Assembly (NCBI GenBank): GCA_025890175.1
Contig: JANPYM010000009.1
Span: forward strand, 280,012 to 344,011
Direction: 5' to 3'
Length of the DNA stretch: 64,000 nt
From: Ciborinia camelliae
Lineage: Eukaryota; Ascomycota; Leotiomycetes; Helotiales; Sclerotiniaceae
Part shown: positions 25,573 through 34,050 of the stretch, in pieces
Position numbering within the stretch: the first letter of the stretch is position 1
Layout of the letters: each line of letters starts with the position of its first letter
Notes under the pieces: model-generated
Seen by the model: the letters and a program-made list of their open reading frames with translations, nothing else
Database searches by the model: none
Told to the model about the DNA's origin: nothing
Position numbers and translations under genes: made by a program

Positions 25573-26138
25573 GACCTTTAATGAATACCTATATACGGTG
25601 TAATGTATCTAAAGCGTCTACAATATAATTCAGTTTCGCATCAGAGTAGGTATAATTAGTATCTATCCAAAGAATGAACCAGAGAATTTTAACTTCACAA
25701 TTGAGAGTTCTCCTATCTGTAATCTACGCACACCAGAAGGTCAGCTTTTAGATGCTCGCAAAATTCCATCATTAGTTCTCAAAACAATCACCATCACCAT
25801 GTGCAGAATCAAGACCAGAAAATTTCGAGGTTCAAGTATTGAATTCAGATATCCAATACCCTACAGTCCTCAAACTCCTAGATACTAATATATCTAACCC
25901 CCCCTAAATCCTCTGCAACCGCAACTGCTATTACACATTACAGTTACAGCTCCTTTTTTAAAGAGACTTTGAGCCCCCTTCCCAAAAGCCCCCATCCCCA
26001 TCCCAATCCCCAACTCCTATCAAACATTAAACACCAACAAAAACAACCCAGTTCCTTTTTAAAGGAGACCTTAAGCGCCCTCTTCGATATTCCCCCCAGC
26101 CCTTTCCCAATATTCTATATACAGATTCCGATACATAT

Positions 26139-26787
26139 AATCGCTGGCGATGAATAGTGATTTTATTAAAATTCGAATTTTTTTATTTTTCTATTTTTCC
26201 GCCAACCCCTACGGGATTGGTATGGGCAAGATATCGCGACTAGTAAGATATTGCGATTTAAAATTCGCTTATATTTTTAATTCAAAAAATTCAAAAAATC
26301 TATTCAAAATCATACATTTGAATCAATAATTAGTTTATCAAAACAATATTTAAAATATTCAAATTTTGATAATATTATTAATTCAAAACTAAATTTTTAT
26401 TTGATATAATTAGATTTTTAATAAATTATATATATCAAAAGTATTGAGGAATCAGGTCACATGGTTTCCGGTCACATGATCAGGGATCACGTGGTAAGCT
26501 ATACCGCATAGGGTATGGGGGAGTAGCATATAAGGGCAGCTGGGCTGCCACCAAATACATACTCCTTAGTCAAATCAATCTACCATAATTCTACTCTAGT
26601 ACTTCCTTCCTACCGTATTACTGGTCATCCCAGGATATACGATTAATAAAAAGTTATAATTGTTTCAAAACCCGCGATATCTTGCTAGTCGCGACATTTT
26701 GCCTATACCAACCCCGTAAAGGGTTGGCGGAAAAATGAAAAAAAAAACAAAAAAAACATATAAAATCACTATTCACCGCCAACGATT
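26139..26787. mobile_element. Miniature inverted-repeat transposable element, copy 1, with nested LTR
   Basis: Ends are inverted copies starting AATCG(C/T)TGGCG(A/G)TGAATAGTGATTTTAT. The 8-bp word ATACATAT flanks the element directly on both sides (26131-26138 and 26788-26795), as expected for a target-site duplication. A second, subterminal inverted pair (CGCCAACC...GGTATGGGCAAGAT...TCGCG at 26201-26240 and its complement at about 26,676-26,735) makes the inverted arms about 100 bp long. There is no transposase frame, so it is non-autonomous. An 8-bp duplication suggests a hAT- or Mutator-like source, but the terminal bases are not typical of hAT. Without the nested LTR and its extra 5 bp it is about 437 bp. 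A shorter relative lies at 29882-30149. Confidence 0.8.
26442..26648. mobile_element. Solo LTR nested in the miniature element
   Basis: A 207-bp block flanked by the 5-bp direct repeat AAAAG (26437-26441 and 26649-26653). Removing the block and one AAAAG restores a sequence collinear with the relative at 29882-30149, so the insertion is directly visible. The ends read TATTGAGG...GATTAATA, which would be TGTTGAGG...GATTAACA after reversing one G-to-A and one C-to-T change, giving the usual TG...CA retroelement ends. Inside are three GTCACATG/TCACGTG-like words and a TATAAG box near 26,528. No internal retroelement sequence is present, so it probably arose by LTR-LTR recombination. Orientation was not established. 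Confidence 0.72.
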
Positions 26788-27184
26788 ATACATATGTTTT
26801 TTTTTTGTTTTTAAATAAATTTTCAATTTTTTTCCTCTTCGATCTTTCCAGAGACGTACTAATTTTCTCCCCATTTTTCTTTTGTGTTTCCTCCTCTCGA
26901 ATCCCACCGACAAAGCTTCTCCCCACCACTCTAACCACGGATTTTCCCGATCCGCAATAAAGATATCCCGCAGATGTCCTGGAAGACACGTGCGAGCAGA
27001 TGGCGAGGAGATCTCATCAGGTAGGAAACTTCCCAGCCGATACGCCCAAACAATATCCAGATTCCCCAAACGCCGATTTCCCAAGTCCCTTCCCACCCAC
27101 CCAACAGTATATCATCGATTGTTCGAATCGGCATACCCTAAAAGGTACTCATCGCAATGGAGTATACTGTTAAAAAGGGGGGGA

Positions 27185-28579
27185 TTACAAAATGGCGGCA
27201 ACACCTGCGACAACTGCGAGAGCTGCGATGCTGCCACTGACTGTTGTGCCGAAAGTTGCACCACCTGTGAAGACCTTTGGGTTGCCTGCGTTGTAGGTGG
27301 TGGATGAATTTCCGGATCCGGATCCACTTCCACTCTTGTTGTTGGTGATGACAGTCTGGTTGCTACCGCTGGTGCCGGTTGAGGTTCCGGAATTGGTGTT
27401 GCATGGGTATGACTCAGGAGTAGTGGTGTTGTAACCGGTGGCGGTCCAGGTGGTAGATGAATTTCCAGATCCGGATCCACTTCCACTCTTGTTGTTGGTG
27501 GTGACAGTCTGGTTGCTACCGCTAATGCCGGTTGAGGTTCCAGAATTGGTGTTGCATGGGTATGACTCAGGAGTAGTGGTGTTGTAACCGGTGGCGGTCC
27601 AGGTGGTAGATGAATTTCCAGATCCGGATCCACCTCCACTCTTGTTGTTGGTGGTGATAGTCTGGTTGCTATTAGTGTAGAGTGAGCATGACTCAGTAGT
27701 GGTGTCGGGACCACTTGAGCTAGATGCAATGGTAGTGTTCTTGCAGTATGATCCGGTTGAAGTGCCGGCGACATGAGTAGCATTCTTGACAACTGGCATA
27801 CAGTCATCAGATGTGCGGTAAGGGGGCACGGCGGTGGTGCTGGTGCTGGTGTTCTTGTAGGCGGTAGGGATGATGACAACTGTGGTCGTAGCGCTCGAGT
27901 AAACTGAGGAAGGAGCACTTGTGGTCTGGACATTCGAGTAAACTGAGGAAGGAGCACTTGTGGTCTGGACATTCGAGTAAACTGAGGAAGGAGCACTTGT
28001 GGTCTGGACATTCGAGTAAACCGAAGAAGAGACAGCAGTAGTCTTTGAACTCGAGGAACTCGATAAAACCGAGGAAGAGACAACAGTAGCCTTGGTACTC
28101 GAGGAAACGGAAGAAGGAACGGCAGTAGTCTGGGCACTCGAGGAAGAGACAACAGTAGCCTTGGTACTCGAGGAAGCGGAAGAAGGAACGGCAGTAGTCT
28201 GGGCACTCGAGGAAGAGACAGATGTACTCTGGACAGTCGAGTAAACCGAAGAAGGGACAGCAGCAGCCGTTGTACTCGAGCAAACCGAAGAAGAGGCCGT
28301 AATAGTCGGGGCGCTCGCGGACGCAGGACTCACCATCTGGGTAGCGTGCGCATAAGGCGCAGGTGGAGGATTACCACCAACGAGGGTGCAACCATCCGAG
28401 CAATGATCGAGGGTATACCATCCTGCGGTTGTGACCGTGATGGGTTCGCCGTCATTGGGGAAGACGGTTGGCTTTGGGAAATACTTGACATATTTATGGA
28501 TGACGAGAGGGTCGGCGAAGACGCCGGAGGATGCGCAGAACGCGAGGATCTGAGCTACCTGCACAGGATTGAGCTTCAT
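27185..28579 (-). CDS. GPI-anchored Ser/Thr-rich cell-wall protein with internal tandem repeats
   Basis: Single-exon gene of 464 residues, ATG at 28579. Residues 1-22 form a secretion signal ending near GVFADP. A short conserved-looking N-terminal domain (about 23-75, with the Cys pair in DHCSDGC) precedes a long Ser/Thr/Val-rich stalk. The stalk holds repeats of SSAQTTAVPSS / STKATVVSS type, three perfect or near-perfect units around SVYSNVQTTSAPS, and a 51-residue unit (NKSGSGSGSGNSSTTW...) present about two and a half times. The C-terminus has a small-residue site (NPKVFTGGATFG) and a hydrophobic tail ending AALAVVAGVAAIL, the pattern for GPI attachment. It is therefore probably a wall or plasma-membrane mannoprotein, heavily O-glycosylated. 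Role in adhesion is possible but not shown. Several NxS/T sequons lie in the 51-residue units. Confidence 0.88.
   Translation of the reverse strand: MKLNPVQVAQILAFCASSGVFADPLVIHKYVKYFPKPTVFPNDGEPITVTTAGWYTLDHCSDGCTLVGGNPPPAPYAHATQMVSPASASAPTITASSSVCSSTTAAAVPSSVYSTVQSTSVSSSSAQTTAVPSSASSSTKATVVSSSSAQTTAVPSSVSSSTKATVVSSSVLSSSSSSKTTAVSSSVYSNVQTTSAPSSVYSNVQTTSAPSSVYSNVQTTSAPSSVYSSATTTVVIIPTAYKNTSTSTTAVPPYRTSDDCMPVVKNATHVAGTSTGSYCKNTTIASSSSGPDTTTESCSLYTNSNQTITTNNKSGGGSGSGNSSTTWTATGYNTTTPESYPCNTNSGTSTGISGSNQTVTTNNKSGSGSGSGNSSTTWTATGYNTTTPESYPCNTNSGTSTGTSGSNQTVITNNKSGSGSGSGNSSTTYNAGNPKVFTGGATFGTTVSGSIAALAVVAGVAAIL
27303..27680 (-). repeat. 153-bp coding minisatellite in the wall-protein gene
   Basis: Units begin at 27303, 27456 and 27609, exactly 153 bp (51 codons) apart; the third is partial. 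The first two are almost identical. Being a multiple of three, changes in copy number keep the frame. Confidence 0.92.
27895..28022 (-). repeat. 39-bp coding repeat in the wall-protein gene
   Basis: The word GTGGTCTGGACATTCGAGTA recurs at 27922, 27961 and 28000, a period of 39 bp (13 codons), encoding SVYSNVQTTSAPS units. Confidence 0.92.
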
Positions 28580-31325
28580 GGTGACAATTGGGAAGATGGC
28601 AAATGAAGAATCCGGAGCGTTGGAGGTTGAAGAACAGATGAGTTGGGAAAGTTGAAGAAAAGGAAGAAAGAAGAGTTGTGTGCCTTTTTATTTTTGAAAA
28701 CTCGCTTATCATTAGTTTCTTTCGTCTCCTTCACTCAACGAGTCATAGTTGGAATTCGAATATTGAGCAAGGCATCATTGGCACGATCCATACCTAATAA
28801 GTATAGTCAATGTGTAGATCTATACCCTCCCCTCCCCTCCCATTGGTTCATAGGTAAGAAGATACTTATTTCTTGGTTGTTAGTCAAAATCTAGTTCATA
28901 GGTAGGTAAGAGCAGGACTTAGTTCCATGCTAAGAAAATCCGACCTTTTTCTTATGCCCCCCGTCATCCGGAGAGCCGAAAGCTGGAATACCTTTCACAC
29001 TAGTTTAAATATCCACAAAACAGCTTAAAAACAATATTCCAACCAATCCTAGAAGAGTTTGAACCTTTGGCTATCTTGATGGAGGGAATGAAATAATATA
29101 CTCTTTACCAATTTAAAAGGCGGCTGAGAAATAATTTCTCAAAATTATGAACTATTTGTACTAAATACGTCATGTGAAGATCAATCGCTAAATCGAGACC
29201 CACTTAGCCTCAAACTAGCATGAAAGTAGTCCATACAGTTGGCTGTCGAAGTCGATTGATACTTCAGGTTATCAAGCCATGATTCAATTCAACTTCCACC
29301 TCTTTCTGAGAATTGGTATTGTTATTGTTATCTTGACCAATCTGTCACGATTCATACAAACCTCTGCATAGTGAGTGAAATATTAGATTGAGATTGAGGA
29401 GGAAAGAGCTAGCTAGTGCGTGTAAAGTCCCGATAGAACCTTGGAACTTGGAAGAGACGGCGTGGAGGTCCGTGTATGCCTAAGATCCAAGGCGACCCAC
29501 CTCATCAAGTCATTGGATACCTAGGAACCTAGATAGACAATGACCATAACAAAACAAGATCGCACCAGGAGAAAACCTTTCTAGTCTATGAATTCGATCC
29601 TCTGGAACTCTCGCAGAGGGAGGGGTCCGAGAGGCGAAAACTTGACAAAAGACAGACCAAAAAAGCCTTCAAAAAGTAAATCTTACTTGGAGGTGAAATC
29701 TCTTCAAAGGAACCAACGTGACCACCGAGATCAGCAAAGACTAAAGGAACTCATTTGGTATTCGAGATCTACACCGTGTATCCCCTAATGACCACTCACT
29801 CAATGAATATTATGGCATGGCATACATACATCATTCATTCCGCTCCGCTTCGCCCGCCAATAAAAAAATCGACAGACAGATAATCGTTGGCGGTGAATAG
29901 TGATTTTATATTGAAGTTCAGATTTTTCTTATTTTTGCGCCAACCTCTACGAGGATGGTATGGGCAAGATGTCGCGGATTTTAAAACAATTATAACTTTT
30001 GCTATATATAATTTTTTGAATGAAAAATATAAGCGAATTTTAAAGCGCGACATCTTGCCTATACCAACCCCGTCCAAGTTAGGGGTTGGCGAAAACATGA
30101 AAATAACAAAATCTCAAAATAAAATATCACATTCATCATCGGCAACGATTCTCCTTTCAAAACCCCGAGAGCTTAGGTTCAAGGAATATTTCCATCTCTC
30201 TTCTGAAGATTTTCCTTTGGGGGGTGTGTGGAAAAAAAGTCACAGGCGGGCACAAGACAAAGTCTCTCGAGACTTTCCCGGGACTTCCGGGAGCCATATA
30301 TCCCAAAAAAGCCTAATCTGGACCGCGCGCTTTGGTAACTGACCAAGGTACCACTACTGTGAAATTTCTTCCCGACTACCGCGCTCGGTGGCAAGCCAGT
30401 ACCAATTCAATGGATTGGAACTAATAAGCATGGCAAAGATGGCTTAAGTTGATGAGTAGTTGTCCTTAAGACGTTACTACGTTGGCCCACTTGGTTATAT
30501 GAGCGAAGCCAATTTAGCCCAAGTCCTTGATGTAAAAGCGAATAAAAAGCATGACAATGATTGTGGACGAGGTGGAGTTTGATTGAGGGGGGTTGATTGT
30601 TTGATTGAAATGGATTGGTGTCCAGAGGCCACTGAGTAGGCAATTTCTTATGGGTATTTTGATCCATCGAGGGTCGGGTTTTGGTTTTGCGATTCTTGCC
30701 ACGGTTTCTGGAGCTCAGCGAACTTGTGAACCAGCCCATTACCTAGTAGATGGGTTTTAAACTTGTTCAACCTTCAAGGTACTCTCACATACGAAGTTTG
30801 CTGAAGGCTTTCATTTGTCCGGCAAGGAATGCCTGTGAAAAATACCTGCTGTACTTCTGTAGTGTTACGTTACAGTGTATCCGTATCCTTCGACATCAAC
30901 CGATTTCGGGACTTTCGTCATTAGGAGGCTCTGCTTGCTGTGAAGTTCGGCGATATATTAAGGATGGACTTAGCTTCCATAGATATCCTCCGAAAGTAAT
31001 GTCCAAGAAAACCAAAAATTTGATGACTTCAGATCGATCTGGAATATATATAAAAAGAAATATCGATGATTTATCAAGGAAGACACCGTCACCATTAAGA
31101 AAAGAAGAATAAAGTCAAATACATATTAGAACACTTTTGAAAATAGCCAAGAATTATAAAGTGTACCTAAACTCCATCCCTATTTCTAGATACAGCTCTC
31201 CGGGATCCGGGATTCTTTTGTGTTAACCAGTGTATTCTCATCATCATCTGAAAGAAAAAGTGAAAAGCCTCGAGATATCGTACAAACGCCTAATTGCATG
31301 CAATGCTGTATCCCCGCATATCATA
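28580..31325. other. Intergenic region upstream of the wall-protein gene
   Basis: On the minus strand, an A/T-rich TATA-like word (AAAATAAAAAGGC, about 28,684-28,696) followed by a CT-rich stretch lies about 110 bp before the wall-protein ATG, as in strongly expressed fungal genes. The remainder has no supported gene; frames at 29,588-29,788 and 30,179-30,394 have no recognisable content. A second miniature element is listed separately. Confidence 0.5.
29882..30149. mobile_element. Miniature inverted-repeat transposable element, copy 2
   Basis: 268-bp relative of the element at 26139-26787. The left end AATCGTTGGCGGTGAATAGT is intact; the right end (about 30,118-30,149) is worn. The subterminal pair GCCAACC...GGTATGGGCAAGATGTCGCG and its complement near 30,047-30,090 is clear. 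The centre has only about 80 bp where copy 1 has an extra ~136-bp AT-rich segment bounded by AAATT words, plus the LTR. The flanks do not show a matching 8-bp duplication, so one edge may be decayed. Confidence 0.75.
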
Positions 31326-32060
31326 TCATCTGTACCTTTCTTCTGGCGCTCCGGAGAAGAGACCAACTCTAGTACGATGGCTCTGTTAAAGGTACATTAA
31401 TACATATTCTGATACTAACACCCTCATCATCATTTTTTTGGTTGAGGAAACTTACATAAGGTAATTTTGGTATCACCACTCCAAGAACAGCGAGAAAATT
31501 GATGATAAAATAAGTCAGGTCGTAATGGGTATAATGTGTGCTAATTAGAAACAAAACGATTGGTACGCTCATGAGAAACTTCTTCGCAGGTGTGTATTGA
31601 GCTCCATTATCAATTTGTTCCCACATGTTCAAATTATCGTAGGCTCCCGCATTGAACTCGAATGGTACACCACGGACCCAATGAAACATGAGAAAAGAAC
31701 CAAACATGTACGATATATTTGTTAATGTCCAGGATGTCTCTTGGGAAACACCAGGAATTATATCAAACAGAATCTTGAGGCATGCGATTAGAACCAGATG
31801 TATCGTCCAGGCACCTATTTAATGATGCGGTTAGCATGATGGGAATCAATGTACTTCATATCCATGTAGAAATCATGTCACAAATATATGCTCCAACTCT
31901 GCACAACCAAATCCAGGAATCTCTGACCTTTTGCATTAACCCAGTTGGCATTTAGGTTGGGCAATGCTGCTTGATCGCTCATATGTTCAATCGTCTCCGG
32001 TGGCTCCTGATACAACAAACTGCTCGACCGCCTCCTTCTTCCAACTTTATGCTCGCTCAT
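31326..32060 (-). CDS. ORM1: ORM1/ORMDL family regulator of sphingolipid synthesis
   Basis: Three exons: 32060-31928, 31814-31456 and 31382-31326, giving 182 residues; introns of 113 and 73 bp. I start at the ATG at 32060 (MSEHKVGRRRRSSSLLYQEPP) because frames further upstream have no conserved sequence. The core NLNANWVNAKGAWTIH, then FHWVRGVPFEFNAGAYD, LNMWEQID, QYTPAKKFL, ISTHYTHYD and VVIPKLPYSHRTRV is diagnostic of ORM proteins. These are ER membrane proteins that bind and inhibit serine palmitoyltransferase. Yeast Orm1/2 are relieved by phosphorylation of N-terminal serines; here RRRRSSS at residues about 8-14 is a likely kinase site of that kind (inference). Four membrane segments are visible. 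The tiny last exon (57 bp) encodes the last 19 residues, ending GAPEERYR. Confidence 0.95.
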
Positions 32061-34050
32061 CGTTCGATATGGACCACTTGGGCGAGGTGGGTTTGAACTC
32101 GCGTCGTAAGAGACGGTACGAGGGAGGAGGAGTGGGGAAGACAGTTTGGCGGTGGTTGCTGAAGGAATTTTGAAGGTTGAGAAACGCCCAAGAGAGCGTC
32201 TTATCGTGACGTTGAGATAGGTCTTCGGGTTTAGAAAATGGATACAAAAAAACTGATGGCGGATGTCGAAGCTCCTAGCTATGAACACGATGTCAGCAAT
32301 GAGCTCATTGGATATGGGATTCGGTGCAGTAAGCAAGGTGAGGGATGGGGATCTCCGAAAGAATCAAGGTACCCAGGTCTGCAGAGCCTTGGAGAATATT
32401 AGGGACTTACTTTGAGTAATTGCGAGGCACTTTAGATGATATATGTAATGACAAAACGAGAGACTTTAGATGAAAGGATACAAAATTGAATGCGATTCTG
32501 GGTTGAATGGAATTGAATTTGATTGAATCGTCAATGATCAGAATGCTTAGATGGGAATGTAGAACTTGAAGCCGGAGTCGTTTAAAGTGTAAACTGCATG
32601 GGAGGGCGAAATGAGGGAGGAAGAATGAAAGAAATGAGTATAGAAGGAAATGGGTAAGTGATGGGGTGATGATATTTGGTATTGGTGTTGTTGTTCTGTT
32701 TTGAGAATTGTTCTACCGTAGTCGTTTATTATTCATTGGGTCCCGTCTTGGGGGAGTGGGATGGGTAAATAGCTCGGAGATCGGATCGGTCTAAATTTCT
32801 GGATGTAGCAGGTAAGGTAAGGTAAGGTAGGTGGGAGGTAGGTGGGAGGTAGGGAGGGAGGGAGGGAGGTAGGTATTGATAGATAGATGTGGTAGGATTT
32901 AGGGTGAGGGTGGCTTTTATTAATGTGGAAGAGGTGGAAGAGGTGGGAGAGCAATCAAATCAATGATCATCGATGGTATTTCGAGGTATTTGGTAGCTAT
33001 ACCCAAATATATGTATATATAGGTAGGTATATATAGGTATATATATGTATATATATATATAGGTACCTAGGTATATATCTATATCTACATATATAGGTTC
33101 AGGATGATCATTTTTACATGACACCTGTGTCTCTGTGTCTGGGCGGGTTTGTTCTTTATTAATATATACCTACCAGGTAGGTAGCTACCTTCCTCTACCT
33201 AGCTGGAGATATCAATACCTGGTATCTCCCTATAGGTATGGATATAACAATAAGGCAAAAATAGAATTCAATTTGATAGCTATACGGAGGGGATCCCTAG
33301 GTAGATACCTACCTAGATACCTACCTAGGTAGGCAAATGCTTGCTTTCAACGGAACTTGGAAGGTCGGTCGAAACCTCAAGCAATTGAGCTATTCATCCA
33401 TCCATGTTCTACCTTCTAAATGTTCGAACCGTTCTTTTAAAAGGAGCCAATAAATGGGTCAGATTCAAGGATAATTCACTTTTCTGGTTAGTCCCACCCA
33501 ACTGATTAACCTATCAGCCAATCATGTTTGCTTCCTGATGTAAATGATAATTTCCAGAAAAAGATTAAAGATTAAAGATTCTTAATTCACTTTAACAATA
33601 CGGGGTATCAGAAATTCTTATTGTTAAATTAATTTTTGAGACAAAAACCATCAAAATTCAACTACAGCACACACACAGTACACAGTACAATCGCAAATTT
33701 CCATGGCAATACAGACTCTATACAGTCCTGAGTACTCCTTACAACAGTGCGCAACTTGAAGAAAGGAGATATAGTTTTTCTTTTCCGGTTTTTTGCATTA
33801 CATGGAAGCATTTCAACCTTCAAGAGTTCTCTTGTTGCTTTGAATTGTTCTTATGTTTATACACAAAGACAATATCTCGACTTCTACTAATTCTTTTAGG
33901 ACCCCGAGCGCGCAAAAGTACGCTTCATACCTACCCATACCTACCTCCCTACCTACCTATCTACCTATCTAGACGAATATTCGTGTATGTCGCATTCTTT
34001 TGCGCAGATCTTGTTTTGATTTTTGTCTGCCGAGGGAGCAATTATCAAAA
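32061..34050. promoter_or_regulatory. Divergent intergenic region between ORM1 and the Air-like gene
   Basis: About 2 kb that must contain the promoters of both genes. It is dominated by simple sequence: GGAGGTAG-type repeats at 32,810-32,870, a long TATA/GGTA-rich stretch at 33,005-33,100 and ACCTA/TAGGT blocks at 33,165-33,331 that include the palindrome TACCTAGGTA at 33064 and 33322. No further gene is supported. Confidence 0.45.

Larger units (their letters stand above)
24462..27184. other. AT-rich repeat island between the aldolase gene and the wall-protein gene
   Basis: No gene is supported in this 2.7 kb. It is markedly AT-rich from about 25,000 to 26,450 and holds two miniature inverted-repeat elements and a solo LTR (separate entries). 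Two related words of about 33 bp with a TTTTTAAAG core recur at about 25,946 and 26,049. A minus-strand frame at 26,773-27,096 reads into the end of a mobile element and has no recognisable domain. Confidence 0.6.

Noticed and set aside
26773..27134. Minus-strand frames next to the miniature element, with Arg/Lys-rich ends
   Set aside because: They run into the element's poly-A/T end and have no conserved motif.
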